Assembly: GCF_002135355.1 (NCBI RefSeq)
Contig: NZ_NEGE01000005.1
Location: forward strand, 62,001-126,000
Length of the DNA stretch: 64,000 nucleotides
Direction of reading: 5' to 3'
Origin: Acinetobacter sp. ANC 4169
Lineage (GTDB): Bacteria > Pseudomonadota > Gammaproteobacteria > Pseudomonadales > Moraxellaceae
Shown here: piece by piece, positions 38,366 to 50,875 of the stretch
How positions within the stretch are numbered: the first letter of the stretch is position 1
How the letters are laid out: the number at the start of each line of letters is the position of its first letter
Program-made: the position numbers and the translations under genes
Notes under the pieces: generated by a model
What the model saw: the letters and a program-made list of their open reading frames with translations, nothing else
Database searches by the model: none
Told to the model about the DNA's origin: nothing

Positions 38366-40842
38366 TAAAAACTCCCCTTTAGACCGACTGATCCATAAGT
38401 TCTTTTTTCATCTTCCCCGTCATAAGGATGGACTCCCCAGCCTATGCCATAGTTCAAACTCCAAGTACGAGAAAACTGCCAATTATGTTGATAAAAAACG
38501 TTATATATAGCCTTTGAGGAAAATCCGGATTGCCCAAAAGCTCCACCACTGACTTCAAAGTGCTGGTTGAAATATGCATCATAGTTACGCCATGTATTCC
38601 AGTCATGCTGTAAGGTCAGTTCCGCACTATAGCTTTCTTTAGGATTAAAATAATTCACCGCCACCTGATCGTTTTGACTGTAATAGCCACCTAAAGACAA
38701 ACTGGTAATATGGTGAGGGCCTTTTAAAATCCGCTGTTTGAAATAGGCCGTCGCTTCATGACGGGTATTGTTATCATCGATATCGGTCAGTTGATAGTTC
38801 ATCCCAGCTTCGCGAGATTCATGCTGCTGCCAATTTAGGCCTAAACTATAAGACTGACCTTCATTACCATTTTTCACCGCTTGCAAGGGAATATTGGCTT
38901 GACTGTTATAGCCTAAAGCGTACTGCCAATGATCGTTTAACCATTGTGACCAATTCACCAGTACGCCAAAGCGGTCATTTCCCAGTGCATCATCTATGCT
39001 TTGGGACAGCATGATATTTGCGGCTTTACGACGCGACTCCCATTCCAGGCCCAAGCCTACGCGTTGATCATCTACCTTGCCGTCATCGTAATCAGCAGAT
39101 CGAATACTATGATCGACATAAGCACGGAAATTGTCATAAAACCAAGGCGCATTTATACGTGTCCAGTTTTCCTGCTCACGACTACCCTTCAAACGATCCA
39201 GCAAAGCTGCATTGTCTGATTCACTTTTTGAAAAAAGACTTTGGTGCTGAATAGATGCACGATCACGATCATCAAGTTCTTTTTTACTTTTTACCACCCC
39301 GGTATCTTCAGGTAAGGTTCGCATGAGCTCAGCATTTTGAGCACGCCATTGTTGAATATCACCCAAGGCCTGCATATTCAGCATATGATTGATTTTTACA
39401 CTACTATCTACTGGGGTCATACTATCCCACTGCGACAATATCATTTCAGCTCGCTGAGGATTTTCACGCGCGCGTTGCACTTGTGCACGATTAGCTTGAT
39501 ACACTACGTTATTGGGTGCTTTCGCCACTAACTCATCAAAATATTTTTCTGCTTTCGCATCTTCATTGCGATACAGATAATTGAGCCCAACAAGCCCCAA
39601 ATATTCAGCGCGGTCATCATGGGTAACTTTATCTACCCCTTTGGCATTACTATAGAAAAAAGTCGGCAACAATTTATCCAAACTCTTAAGGTATTGATCC
39701 GCTTCCTTATATTTTTCCTGTTCAATTAAAGCGTAATATAAACCTGCATAAATTTTATAATTTGCATTCTTTTTATCCTTGAGCAAATTTTTATAATACA
39801 CTTCAGCCACTTTAGGTTGATGATCACTCAAATATGCTTCTGCAATCGCTTGACGTACATAAGCTGGCATTTGCTCAACCGGCAAACCAACTTTGGGTAT
39901 CTGCTCAATAACTTTTTTTGATCGATTTCTTATATTTAATGCATATATATATTCATAGTAAAATTGACGTTTTAAATTGATGTCATTATTTGGGATCTGG
40001 CCTTCATAGCTTTCCATATCCGCAAGAACACGATCTAGAGGTTGATAAGGGTTACTGCCACGAGCACGATAATTTGCTGATTTAATATATTGCTCCGCAT
40101 TTTGAATACGTTGGGTAAATTCACTGATTTTTACCGTGGTTCCCAGTTGCGGCTGTTTTTGACTTATTTCATTACGGCTCAGGTACTGTTCAGCTTTGGC
40201 ATAATTTGAATTTGCCATAAGTGCCAGTACATATTGTTCATCGGTACTTAAATCTTTATTTTTCTCAATGGCCAGAGTCGCTGCATTGATTGCCTCGATC
40301 GGCATGTTTAAAAGTCGATAGGTATATGCAAGTTGTGCCAAATAATCGGCTTCTACATAGTTGATATCAATCGACTTTAGAGTATTTTTTGCTTGAGCAG
40401 TTTTGCCTGCTTCCGCTTGCAAGACACCCGTCCATACTGTCCACATCTGATTTTGATCTGTTTGGGCGAATTTTTTTGCCCAAAATTCTCCTAATTCAAA
40501 TTTTTTTAAATCACGCAAGGCCTTAAGCACATTCACCTTTGCATAATCTGGAAATTGTTGGCTTTTTATACCCTTAAGGTACTGAATATCTGATGCTGTA
40601 AATTTTTTATTTTCATAGGCTAGCACCACAAAATCAGCGATCAATTTCTGATTATTGGGATAACGGACCAATAATTGTCTGAGTTTTTGTAAGCCACTAT
40701 CCACCTGGCCCTGTTTAATTAAAGGTACAATCTTTTCACGTTGTTGATCGACAACGTCCTTATAGATCAATTCTGCATATGACAATGTAGAAAACAGTAA
40801 AGTTCCACAAGATAGCGAGAGTAGAGTTAGCTTAAAGTTCAT
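38365..40842 (-). CDS. pgaA: PgaA, outer-membrane PNAG export porin
   Basis: PgaA exports deacetylated PNAG through the outer membrane. The 825-residue protein has a Sec signal (ends TLSYAE), a periplasmic TPR superhelix over about residues 30-520, and a C-terminal beta-barrel of about 300 residues ending in Phe (V-G-L-K-G-S-F), the outer-membrane sorting signature. It is the first gene of pgaABCD; its leader is long and AT-rich. Confidence 0.94.
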   Translation of the reverse strand: MNFKLTLLSLSCGTLLFSTLSYAELIYKDVVDQQREKIVPLIKQGQVDSGLQKLRQLLVRYPNNQKLIADFVVLAYENKKFTASDIQYLKGIKSQQFPDYAKVNVLKALRDLKKFELGEFWAKKFAQTDQNQMWTVWTGVLQAEAGKTAQAKNTLKSIDINYVEADYLAQLAYTYRLLNMPIEAINAATLAIEKNKDLSTDEQYVLALMANSNYAKAEQYLSRNEISQKQPQLGTTVKISEFTQRIQNAEQYIKSANYRARGSNPYQPLDRVLADMESYEGQIPNNDINLKRQFYYEYIYALNIRNRSKKVIEQIPKVGLPVEQMPAYVRQAIAEAYLSDHQPKVAEVYYKNLLKDKKNANYKIYAGLYYALIEQEKYKEADQYLKSLDKLLPTFFYSNAKGVDKVTHDDRAEYLGLVGLNYLYRNEDAKAEKYFDELVAKAPNNVVYQANRAQVQRARENPQRAEMILSQWDSMTPVDSSVKINHMLNMQALGDIQQWRAQNAELMRTLPEDTGVVKSKKELDDRDRASIQHQSLFSKSESDNAALLDRLKGSREQENWTRINAPWFYDNFRAYVDHSIRSADYDDGKVDDQRVGLGLEWESRRKAANIMLSQSIDDALGNDRFGVLVNWSQWLNDHWQYALGYNSQANIPLQAVKNGNEGQSYSLGLNWQQHESREAGMNYQLTDIDDNNTRHEATAYFKQRILKGPHHITSLSLGGYYSQNDQVAVNYFNPKESYSAELTLQHDWNTWRNYDAYFNQHFEVSGGAFGQSGFSSKAIYNVFYQHNWQFSRTWSLNYGIGWGVHPYDGEDEKRTYGSVGLKGSF

Positions 40843-41160
40843 AATTAAAATATTCTTTATTCATTGTTATTAATGGTCATATTGTAATCTACAATATCTG
40901 CATAAAAGACCGGATTAACACAATATTGTGTTTCGTTTTGTATTTTTATTATTTTATGTGATATATATCACGTTATTTTAATAATAAACTATATTGTTTT
41001 TATCTTATTGCTTTACTTTAATTATGATATTTTCTTTATTTAATATGTATATTTTTTGTTCATTTTTTTAATTTTTACCACACAAATTTATCTATTACAC
41101 TCGATCATTTTTCAATATTGAATTTTTTAATGGCCAATCATGGCCAAGCCATCCAATAGC

Positions 41161-41418
41161 ACTCAATAAAAAACTCTCTATTGAGTAATGCTGATCAGTT
41201 AAGGGGTTTCGAAATAGACTCTTTAACTTTTTAGTAATTCATGGCGGAGTCTTACCTTTTTAATCAAACCCTTGCAGCTCAGTTGTTACTTTGGTTTCGC
41301 CCAAAGTAACCAAAGGCATTTGTCATCCGCAAAACTCGTCAGCCACTATCAACTAGCAAATTTGTCGCAGAAACAATCATTTTTTTATGTAGTCTTGCCT
41401 CAAACAGTTGCGGATGAC
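41161..41418. repeat. Cluster of inverted repeats (decayed repetitive element)
   Basis: ACTCAATA/TATTGAGT (41161-41186), the perfect GTTACTTTGG/CCAAAGTAAC hairpin with a 6-base loop (41285-41310), and GTCATCCGCAA/TTGCGGATGAC (41322-41332 and 41408-41418). The layout suggests one or more multicopy intergenic elements rather than a gene. Confidence 0.5.
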
Positions 41419-41458
41419 TTTTCCACATATCAACTACAGTCATGAATTTAAAAAAGAA

Positions 41459-41490
41459 AATGCCAGTCAATTTCTTAACTGACTGGCATT
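41459..41490 (-). terminator. sucCD terminator
   Basis: An 11-bp perfect stem (41459-41469 with 41480-41490) is followed on the minus strand by a T-rich run, about 40 bases after the sucD stop. Confidence 0.88.
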
Positions 41491-41531
41491 ACCTCTATCG
41501 AGGGCTTCTTATTACATCTGCTAGGTTTGTG

Positions 41532-42422
41532 TTAAGCCAGACCTTTACTCTTTAATACTTCGAACATGGTTGAGCCAAGTTCTGCCGGGCTACGGGTATA
41601 TGCCATACCCGCTTTTTCAAAGGCTGCGAATTTTTCTTCTGCTGTGCCTTTACCGCCAGAAATAATCGCACCCGCATGTCCCATACGCTTGCCTTTCGGC
41701 GCAGTCACGCCTGCAATATAGCCCACAACCGGCTTAGTCACATGCGACTGAATATATTCAGCTGCTTCTTCTTCTGCGGTACCACCAATCTCACCAATCA
41801 TGATAATGGCTTCGGTTTGCGGATCTTCCTGGAATAACTTCAAGCAATCAATCTGGTTCATGCCTGGAATCGGGTCACCCCCAATACCAATACAGGTTGA
41901 CTGGCCCAAACCTAATTTAGTCGTTTGCGCGACTGCTTCATAGGTCAATGTGCCTGAACGAGAAATAATGCCAATTTTACCGGGTTGATGAATATGCCCT
42001 GGCATAATGCCGATCTTACATTCACCCGGTGTAATAATGCCTGGACAGTTTGGCCCAATTAAACGTGCATTATTACCATAGGTCTCAAGATAGCGTTTTG
42101 CTTTCAGCATGTCCAAGGTTGGGACACCTTCAGTAATCACCACAATTAACTCAATTCCTGAATCAATTGATTCAATAATCGAATCTAAAACAAAAGGTGC
42201 AGGCACATAAATGGAAGTTGCTGTTGCACCTGTTTCTTTAACAGCTTCTTTCATGGTATTAAAAACCGGAAGCCCTAAATGCTGCTGCCCACCTTTACCT
42301 GGCGTTACGCCACCGACTACTTTGGTGCCATAAGCAATGGATTGTTCTGAATGGAAAGTACCATTTTTACCGGTAAAGCCTTGTACCAATACAGTGGTGT
42401 CTTTATTGATTAATACGCTCAT
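41532..42422 (-). CDS. sucD: Succinyl-CoA synthetase (ADP-forming) alpha subunit
   Basis: With SucC, this enzyme converts succinyl-CoA, ADP and phosphate into succinate, CoA and ATP. The 296 residues are standard, with the CoA-binding [13 protein letters not shown] at the N-terminus, GPNCPG, and the active-site His in GHAGAII. It follows sucC by 13 bases. Confidence 0.98.
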   Translation of the reverse strand: MSVLINKDTTVLVQGFTGKNGTFHSEQSIAYGTKVVGGVTPGKGGQQHLGLPVFNTMKEAVKETGATATSIYVPAPFVLDSIIESIDSGIELIVVITEGVPTLDMLKAKRYLETYGNNARLIGPNCPGIITPGECKIGIMPGHIHQPGKIGIISRSGTLTYEAVAQTTKLGLGQSTCIGIGGDPIPGMNQIDCLKLFQEDPQTEAIIMIGEIGGTAEEEAAEYIQSHVTKPVVGYIAGVTAPKGKRMGHAGAIISGGKGTAEEKFAAFEKAGMAYTRSPAELGSTMFEVLKSKGLA

Positions 42423-42435
42423 GTTTGATACTCCC

Positions 42436-43602
42436 TTAAGCTTTTACAGCAGCAACAATTTTTTCTGCAGCATCAGCCAAACCTGATGCAGAAATTAACG
42501 TTAGTCCAGATTCATCCAATAGCTTGGCGCCCAGTTCTGCATTATTTCCTTCCAAACGCACAACAACCGGCACAGCTACGTGAACTTCCTGAACCGCTGC
42601 AATAATGGCTTCAGCAATCATGTCACAACGTACAATTCCACCAAAAATATTAATTAAAACCCCTTGTACCGAACTGTCTGCCAAAATAATTTTAAAGGCT
42701 TCAATCACACGTTCCTTGGTGGCACCACCGCCCACATCCAGGAAGTTTGCAGGCTGACCACCATACAGTTTGATAATGTCCATGGTTGCCATCGCAAGAC
42801 CGGCTCCATTGACCATACAACCGATGTTACCTTCTAGGGCTACATAATTCAGGTCATGTTCTGAAGCTTTCAATTCACGTTCATTTTCCTGAGACTTGTC
42901 GCGCATCGCTGCAATCTCTGGTAAACGGTACAATGCGTTAGAGTCGATCCCTACTTTGGCATCAACACATAAGATGTCACCATTTTCACGAACCGAAAGC
43001 GGGTTAATCTCAAATAGGGCAAAATCATTTTCAATGAATGCCTGATAAGCTGCAGTCATGATTTTGACAAACTGATTAATCTGTCCATCTTTCAAATTAA
43101 GTGCGAAAGCAACTTCACGCGCCTGAAATGGCAATAGCCCCACCAGTGGATCAACTTCAACTTTTATAATTTTTTCCGGGGTTTCTTCAGCCACTTTTTC
43201 AATTTCGACACCACCTTCTGTGGATGCCATAAAAGTCACTCGACGGCTAGAACGATCAACTACTGCACCGAGATACAACTCACGTTCAACCGGATAAACA
43301 TCTTCAGAAACTAAAATGCTGTTGACTGGCTGTCCATTGGCATCAGTTTGATAAGTAACTAAACGAGTACCAATGATTTGATTTGCATAATCTGCGGCTT
43401 CTTGCGCAGACTTGACCACTTTTACCCCACCGGCTTTACCGCGTCCCCCTGCATGTACTTGGGCTTTGAGTACTGCAAACTTCCCTCCAAGCTGCTCAAA
43501 AGCTTTTACGGTTTCTTCTGCATTTGTTGCCAGGATGCCCTCTTGAACCGGCATACCATATTTTTTTAGTAACGTTTTTGCTTGATACTCATGTAAATTC
43601 AT
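42436..43602 (-). CDS. sucC: Succinyl-CoA synthetase (ADP-forming) beta subunit
   Basis: The beta subunit carries the ATP-grasp nucleotide site and makes the heterotetramer with SucD. The 388 residues match the family, from [16 protein letters not shown] through [13 protein letters not shown] and [11 protein letters not shown] to the GGIVRCD region. AAAGG lies eight bases before the ATG. A strong terminator upstream separates the sucCD transcript from sucAB-lpd, so it should have its own promoter within 43603-43741. Confidence 0.98.
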   Translation of the reverse strand: MNLHEYQAKTLLKKYGMPVQEGILATNAEETVKAFEQLGGKFAVLKAQVHAGGRGKAGGVKVVKSAQEAADYANQIIGTRLVTYQTDANGQPVNSILVSEDVYPVERELYLGAVVDRSSRRVTFMASTEGGVEIEKVAEETPEKIIKVEVDPLVGLLPFQAREVAFALNLKDGQINQFVKIMTAAYQAFIENDFALFEINPLSVRENGDILCVDAKVGIDSNALYRLPEIAAMRDKSQENERELKASEHDLNYVALEGNIGCMVNGAGLAMATMDIIKLYGGQPANFLDVGGGATKERVIEAFKIILADSSVQGVLINIFGGIVRCDMIAEAIIAAVQEVHVAVPVVVRLEGNNAELGAKLLDESGLTLISASGLADAAEKIVAAVKA

Positions 43603-43741
43603 TGAACAACCTTTTACTACTTTTTACTTTGTTATAGCCAACCAATACCCAGACATCCGTCAATGCAGCATTGGCATTTTTTAAAATCTTTCTTATCTTT
43701 ATTTTTAGATGATTATTCATACAAAAACAACCATCAAATAC

Positions 43742-43769
43742 AAAAAGAGCGGCTTAAGCCGCTCTTTTT
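43742..43769 (-). terminator. Terminator after lpd (28-bp perfect palindrome)
   Basis: AAAAAGAGCGGCTT and its exact complement meet without a loop base, giving a 14-bp arm palindrome (43742-43755/43756-43769) with GC-rich centre and T-run, four bases after the lpd stop. Confidence 0.92.
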
Positions 43770-43772
43770 ATC

Positions 43773-45227
<1,455 letters not shown>

Positions 45228-45267
45228 TTAGAGTTTTGCCCTAAGCCCATGGATTTATTCTTTAGAA

Positions 45268-46485
45268 TTAAAGATCAAGGATAAGACGAGCAGGTTCTTC
45301 TAACAATTCTTTGATCGCTACAAGGAAACCTACCGCTTCTTTACCGTCGATTAAACGATGGTCATAAGAAAGCGCTAAATACATCATTGGCAAGATTTCT
45401 ACTTGACCATTTACAGCCATCGGACGCTCTTGGATTTTGTGCATACCCAAAATTGCAGTTTGTGGTGTGTTCAAGATTGGAGTAGAAAGCAATGAACCGA
45501 AAGTACCACCGTTGGTAATGGTGAAAGTACCACCAGTCATGTCTTCAATACCTAACTTACCGTCACGTGCTTTACCCGCATAAGCGCGAATGCCGTTTTC
45601 TACTTCAGCGTAGTTCATACGGTCTGTATCACGTAATACAGGTACTACAAGACCACGGTCGCTTGATACAGCTACACCGATGTCATAGTAACCGTGATAC
45701 ACGATATCGTCGCCATCGATAGAAGCGTTTACAGCTGGGTAGCGTTTAAGTGCTTCAGTCGCTGCTTTAACGAAGAATGACATAAAGCCAAGACGTGCAC
45801 CATGACGTTTCTCGAATGCGTCTTTGTATTGAGCACGCATTTCCATGATTGGTTTCATGTTCACTTCGTTGAACGTCGTTAACATTGCTGTTGATTGAGT
45901 AGCAGCAAGTAGACGTTCAGCAACACGTTTACGTAAACGAGTCATTGGAACGCGTTTTTCAATACGCTCACCTACAGCAACGCTTAAAGGCGCAGCAGCA
46001 GGAGCAGCTGGTTTAGCTTGATGACTTGCAACATCTTCTTTAGTGATGCGACCACCACGGCCTGTACCAGCAACATCGCTTGCAGCAATACCAGTTTCAG
46101 CCAACGCCTTACGAACTGCAGGCGCTTGATCTTGAACAGGTTGGCTACGTTCAACTACAGGTGCAGCACCCGCTTCAGTTTGAGCAGCGGCTTGTTCTAC
46201 CTGACCTTCAGATTGAACTGCTTGAGTTTGAGCAGCGCCAGAAACAGCACCCTCTTCAAACTGTGCAATCACTTCGCTAGAAAGAACAGTCTCGCCTTCA
46301 TTTTTGATAATTGACGCAATTGTACCGTCAGCAGGAGCAACAACCTCTAAAACAACTTTATCAGTTTCGATATCGCAGATCACTTCATCGCGTGATACAG
46401 CTTCACCTGGTTGTTTGTGCCAAGTTGCGATCGTACCGTCTGCAACTGACTCTGGGAATACCGGTGCTTTAATTTCGGTTGCCAT
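45268..46485 (-). CDS. sucB: Dihydrolipoyllysine succinyltransferase (E2 of 2-oxoglutarate dehydrogenase)
   Basis: E2 carries succinyl groups on lipoyl-lysine and transfers them to CoA. Domains in order are: one lipoyl domain (about 1-77, lipoyl Lys in the E-T-D-K-V motif at about 43), an Ala/Gln/Glu-rich linker, the E1/E3-binding domain ([12 protein letters not shown]...[11 protein letters not shown], about 120-155), and the catalytic domain ending with SYDHRLIDG. Its ATG overlaps the sucA stop as TAATG. Confidence 0.98.
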   Translation of the reverse strand: MATEIKAPVFPESVADGTIATWHKQPGEAVSRDEVICDIETDKVVLEVVAPADGTIASIIKNEGETVLSSEVIAQFEEGAVSGAAQTQAVQSEGQVEQAAAQTEAGAAPVVERSQPVQDQAPAVRKALAETGIAASDVAGTGRGGRITKEDVASHQAKPAAPAAAPLSVAVGERIEKRVPMTRLRKRVAERLLAATQSTAMLTTFNEVNMKPIMEMRAQYKDAFEKRHGARLGFMSFFVKAATEALKRYPAVNASIDGDDIVYHGYYDIGVAVSSDRGLVVPVLRDTDRMNYAEVENGIRAYAGKARDGKLGIEDMTGGTFTITNGGTFGSLLSTPILNTPQTAILGMHKIQERPMAVNGQVEILPMMYLALSYDHRLIDGKEAVGFLVAIKELLEEPARLILDL

Positions 46486-49337
46486 TATTTAGAATCTCCT
46501 GATTGTTCAGCTGCAATCGCTAATGCGTCATTTACCAGCTGAGCTTGTTGTTTTGCATGCAAATATGGTGAACCACAAGCTGGCGCAGCAGAAGCTGGAC
46601 GGCCTGCGAAGCTAATACGTACTTGTTTACCTGTCTTCATTACATCGTCATACAAACGAGGCGCAATGAACAACCAAGCACCTTGGTTTTTCGGTTCTTC
46701 TTGAGTCCAAACTACTTCTTTAACATTTGGATAAGAAGCAAGTACTTCAGCAATACGTTGTTCTGGATATGGATACAATTGTTCAATACGAACGATTGCA
46801 GTATTGTTTAATTCTTGCTCGCGACGTTTTTCAAGCAAATCGTAATAAACCTTACCACCACAAAGTACCAGACGAGTAACGTCTGCTTTATTGATTTGAT
46901 CGATTTCATCAATCACAGTCTGGAATGTACCAGTTGCAAGTTCTTCTAATGTAGAAGTTGCAAGTTTGTGACGAAGCAATGACTTCGGTGAAGTCACGAT
47001 CATTGGTTTACGAATTGGACGGATTGCCTGACGACGCATCGCATGGAAAATCTGAGCCGGTGTAGTTGGCGTAATCACTTGCATGTTGTCTTCAGCACAT
47101 AGCTGCAAGAAACGTTCTAAACGTGCAGATGAATGCTCTGGACCCTGACCTTCAAAACCGTGTGGAAGAAGCAGTGTTAAACCACATACACGTTCCCATT
47201 TGGTTTCACCAGATGAGATGAACTGGTCAATCACCACTTGCGCACAGTTTGCGAAGTCACCGAACTGAGCTTCCCAAATCACCAAGCTTTTCGGTAATGT
47301 GGTTGCATAACCGTATTCAAACGCAAGCACCGCCATTTCTGACAATAAGGAGTCATAAATTGCAGTCCGCGGCTGGTTTTCTTTCAAGTTACATAATGGA
47401 ATGTAAGTTGAACCATCTACCTGGTTATGTAGTTTCGCGTGACGGTGTGAGAAAGTACCACGACCCACGTCTTCACCCGTTAAACGTACCAGGAAGCCTT
47501 CATCAAGAATGGTTGCATAGGCTAAAGTTTCTGCAGCACCCCAGTTCAGCGGCATTTCACCAGTTTGCATTTTCAAGCGATCATCAATCACTTTAGCCAC
47601 TTGGCGTTGCATTACGAAGCCTTCTGGAAGCTCGCGCATTTTAGTGCCAAGTTCTTTTAAACGCTCGATAGGGAAAGTCGTATCCCAAATGTCAGTGTAG
47701 TCATGGCCCAAGTATGGAGTCCAGTCTACAAACATTTTGGTGTTTGGTTCCAATACAAGTGCATTGGCAACGTGTTTACCCGCTTCAAGGTCTGAACGGT
47801 ACTGTTCAACCATTGCATCTGCAGCAGCACGATCCAACACATTTTGTTGTACAAGTTGATCAGCATAAAGCGTACGCGTTGTCGCTTTCTTGTTGATGAC
47901 TTGGTACATCATTGGTTGAGTTGCAGCTGGCTCATCCGCTTCGTTATGACCACGACGACGGTAGCAGAACATGTCAATCACAACATCCTTACGGAATGTA
48001 TGACGGAAATCATGAGCCAATTGAGAAACAAATAATACAGCTTCAGGATCATCACCATTCACATGGAAGATTGGTGCCTGAATCATTTTCGCAATGTCAG
48101 TACAGTATTCTGTAGAACGCGCATCACGAGGATCAGATGTTGTGAAACCTACCTGGTTGTTGACAACGATATGAACCGTACCACCCACGGTATAACCACG
48201 AGTTTGTGACATCTGGAAGGTTTCTTGGTTTACACCTTGACCTGCAAATGCAGCATCACCGTGAACGATGACTGGCAATACATCATCACCACCAATATCG
48301 CGACGACGTACTTGACGAGCACGTACCGAACCTTCTACTACAGGTCCAACAATTTCCAGGTGCGATGGGTTAAATGCCAATGCCAAGTGAACTTCGCCAC
48401 CCGGAGTCATCACGTTAGATGAGAAACCTTGGTGATATTTAACGTCGCCAGAACCTTTTTTGGTCAGTGATTTACCTTCAAACTCACCGAACAGGTCAGC
48501 CGGGTTTTTACCCATGATGTTGACAAGAAGGTTTAAACGGCCGCGGTGAGGCATACCGATCACAACTTCTTTACAACCTACAGAACCTGCACGTTGAATC
48601 AGTTCGTTTACCATCGGAATGAAAGATTCACCACCTTCAACACCAAAGCGTTTTGCACCTACATATTTGTTACCGAGGAATTTTTCTAGGCCTTCAGCTG
48701 CAGTTAAACGCTCTAATACGTGTTTCTTTTGCTCAGCAGAGAAACCGAATTGGCCTTTAGCGCCTTCTAGACGTTGTTGAATCCAGCGTTTTTCTTTGGT
48801 ATCAACAATGTGCATGTATTCCGCACCAATAGAAGCACAATAAGTTGCTTCCATGGCATTGACCATTTCACCTAAAGTCGCTTCAGTCTTACCGATTGCA
48901 AGGTTACCCGTGTTAAATACTGTGTCTAGGTCAGATTGAGTCAAACCATGCGCAGCAAGATCTAGATCAGGCACGATTTCACGCTTAGCCAAACCAAGTG
49001 GATCTAATTTTGCTTTTTGGTGACCACGGTTACGATAAGCAGCAATCAGTTGTAAAACGCCAATTTGACGACGTTCATGCTCAGAACTTACAGCACTTTG
49101 CACAACAGGTTGCACGCGACTTGAATTGCGACCTAATAAAAGGAATTGCTCACGTACATTGCTGTGGGGTTGATCACCTTTAGGGAATTTACCGAAGTAT
49201 TCCTGCCAGTCAGCTCCAACTGAGTCTGGTGACGTTAAATACTGCTCATAAAGTTCTTCAATATACGCTGCACTGTCAGCGCTTAGTTCAGTGTCAAGAC
49301 GCAGTGCGTCAGCAACTTCTTGCATTTGTGGACCCAT
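46485..49337 (-). CDS. sucA: 2-Oxoglutarate dehydrogenase E1 component
   Basis: E1 decarboxylates 2-oxoglutarate with thiamine diphosphate and loads succinyl groups onto SucB. The 950 residues are full length, with the N-terminal E2-binding motif ([11 protein letters not shown]), [16 protein letters not shown] (ThDP region), and [10 protein letters not shown] and [11 protein letters not shown] typical of the family. Two starts are possible: ATG 49337 with AGGA close by, or ATG 49325 (MQEVADAL). The 813-base upstream region contains a candidate structured leader. Confidence 0.97.
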   Translation of the reverse strand: MGPQMQEVADALRLDTELSADSAAYIEELYEQYLTSPDSVGADWQEYFGKFPKGDQPHSNVREQFLLLGRNSSRVQPVVQSAVSSEHERRQIGVLQLIAAYRNRGHQKAKLDPLGLAKREIVPDLDLAAHGLTQSDLDTVFNTGNLAIGKTEATLGEMVNAMEATYCASIGAEYMHIVDTKEKRWIQQRLEGAKGQFGFSAEQKKHVLERLTAAEGLEKFLGNKYVGAKRFGVEGGESFIPMVNELIQRAGSVGCKEVVIGMPHRGRLNLLVNIMGKNPADLFGEFEGKSLTKKGSGDVKYHQGFSSNVMTPGGEVHLALAFNPSHLEIVGPVVEGSVRARQVRRRDIGGDDVLPVIVHGDAAFAGQGVNQETFQMSQTRGYTVGGTVHIVVNNQVGFTTSDPRDARSTEYCTDIAKMIQAPIFHVNGDDPEAVLFVSQLAHDFRHTFRKDVVIDMFCYRRRGHNEADEPAATQPMMYQVINKKATTRTLYADQLVQQNVLDRAAADAMVEQYRSDLEAGKHVANALVLEPNTKMFVDWTPYLGHDYTDIWDTTFPIERLKELGTKMRELPEGFVMQRQVAKVIDDRLKMQTGEMPLNWGAAETLAYATILDEGFLVRLTGEDVGRGTFSHRHAKLHNQVDGSTYIPLCNLKENQPRTAIYDSLLSEMAVLAFEYGYATTLPKSLVIWEAQFGDFANCAQVVIDQFISSGETKWERVCGLTLLLPHGFEGQGPEHSSARLERFLQLCAEDNMQVITPTTPAQIFHAMRRQAIRPIRKPMIVTSPKSLLRHKLATSTLEELATGTFQTVIDEIDQINKADVTRLVLCGGKVYYDLLEKRREQELNNTAIVRIEQLYPYPEQRIAEVLASYPNVKEVVWTQEEPKNQGAWLFIAPRLYDDVMKTGKQVRISFAGRPASAAPACGSPYLHAKQQAQLVNDALAIAAEQSGDSK

Positions 49338-49440
49338 TTCCTATTGCAAAAACATTTTCAGGATGCTTTTTAAGCGAACCCATGATTAATAATGCCAAAT
49401 TGGTAACATGACATTAGTCCCCATCAGGCATAAGCCATGA

Positions 49441-49493
49441 GGCGTTATCACTACATTAGGAATAACCCAATGTGAATAATGAATCATAACGCC
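49441..49493 (-). ncRNA. Candidate structured leader RNA upstream of sucA
   Basis: GGCGTTAT (49441-49448) pairs with ATAACGCC (49486-49493), and inside it ACATT-A-GG (49453-49460) pairs with CCAATGT (49467-49473). The structure lies 104-156 bases before the sucA start. From memory, conserved sucA leader motifs (sucA-II RNA in Pseudomonadales) have been described, but I could not compare this with them. Confidence 0.4.
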
Positions 49494-50106
49494 CTTTGGC
49501 ATCATCACTCATTTAAATACTCGACCAAAACCGAGCAATTTTTTGCAAATCGACTTAGAAAAAATAACTGCGCGACTTAATTTTTCTAAAGCGATTTATA
49601 TCTATTTATAAACCTTATACATAATTTCAAATGTTGAAAAAATGTACGTAAATACAGGGCTTTTTTTAAATATAGCTTTGTGTCAAATCGTAACATGTTC
49701 TCCAGTTACAATTGATTTTTTTGACATATACCTCCCATAACTTAGCGAAATACATAGACATCATTTTCCTCTAATATATGGTGCTTTATCTAAAAATTAG
49801 ATTCAATCTAGACCATAGTCCTAGCCTCACCACCACATATAACAAAAGAGAGCACAATTTTTACACTGGCCCTCTTTATATACGTTATATGATAACATCT
49901 TAATCTCAACTTTGCAGATTCAAACTTGCAATTAGCGCTTTAATCGTCGAATAAAACAATCTCACAACAAACAGATCATTCTTAAGTACATTTTCGCTTT
50001 TATTTTAATCAGCCATATCGCTTTAAGAAAAGCATTATCAGCCCTCCCCAAGTTATTTACATAGATATTTCATATTGCATTCATACCATGCAACAATGAT
50101 CAGCAT

Positions 50107-50138
50107 AAAAAAAGCACACCCAAAGGTGTGCTTTTTTT
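50107..50138 (-). terminator. sdhCDAB terminator
   Basis: A 14-bp perfect stem (50107-50120 with 50125-50138), CAAA loop, T-run on the minus strand, 13 bases after the sdhB stop. Confidence 0.94.
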
Positions 50139-50150
50139 ACTAGGTACAGA

Positions 50151-50861
50151 TTAACCTGCTTGGTCTAACAACATGCTACGGATATGACCGATTGCTTTAG
50201 TTGGGTTAAGACCTTTAGGACAAACCGATACACAGTTCATGATACCTTTACAACGGAACAAGCTGAATGGGTCGTCAAGACGAGCCAAACGATCTTGAGT
50301 TGCGGTATCGCGAGAGTCAATGATGAAGCGGTATGCATTCAACAATGCTGAAGGCCCCAAGAACTTGTCCGGGTTCCACCAGAATGATGGGCATGCAGTT
50401 GAACAACATGCACAAAGAATACATTCATACAAACCATCTAAGTGTTCACGTTCTTCAGGAGATTGTAAACGCTCTTTCGCTGGCGCAGGCTGGTTGTTGA
50501 TCAAGAACGGATGAATCTTGTTGTACTGATCGTAGAACTGATTCATATCCACAACTAAATCTTTTACCACTGGTAAACCAGGTAAAGGACGAACGGTAAT
50601 CACTTCCGGTAAATCGTTCAGGTTCCAAAGACACGCTAAACCATTTTTACCATTGATGTTCACGCCATCAGAACCACAAATACCTTCGCGGCAAGAACGA
50701 CGGAATGTCAAAGATTCGTCTTGTACTTTCAACGCAAGAAGAGCATCAAGCAACATACGGTGCTTGTCAGTCAACTCAAGTTTAAAAGTTTGCATGTACG
50801 GTGCTTTATCCTTATCAGGATCGTAGCGGTAGATATTAAATGTACGAGTACCTCTACTCAT
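50151..50861 (-). CDS. sdhB: Succinate dehydrogenase iron-sulfur subunit
   Basis: SdhB passes electrons from the SdhA flavin to ubiquinone. The 236 residues show all three clusters: 2Fe-2S (SCREGICGSDG), 4Fe-4S (CILCACCSTACPS) and 3Fe-4S (CKGIMNCVSVCPKGLNP). It is the last gene of sdhCDAB, 14 bases after sdhA, and is followed by a strong terminator. Confidence 0.98.
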   Translation of the reverse strand: MSRGTRTFNIYRYDPDKDKAPYMQTFKLELTDKHRMLLDALLALKVQDESLTFRRSCREGICGSDGVNINGKNGLACLWNLNDLPEVITVRPLPGLPVVKDLVVDMNQFYDQYNKIHPFLINNQPAPAKERLQSPEEREHLDGLYECILCACCSTACPSFWWNPDKFLGPSALLNAYRFIIDSRDTATQDRLARLDDPFSLFRCKGIMNCVSVCPKGLNPTKAIGHIRSMLLDQAG

Positions 50862-50875
50862 CTTACTTCTCCTAA

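Larger units (their letters stand above)
40843..41531. other. Intergenic region pgaA / sucD with palindromic elements
   Basis: 689 bases without a credible gene. The left 290 bases are very AT-rich and hold the pgaA promoter region. The middle part (41161-41418) carries several inverted repeats annotated separately, and the right end holds the sucD terminator. Confidence 0.55.
49338..50150. other. Long intergenic region sdhB / sucA
   Basis: 813 bases without a credible gene. It contains the sdhB terminator at its right end, a candidate leader hairpin at 49441-49493, and AT-rich DNA that should hold the sucA promoter. Confidence 0.6.
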
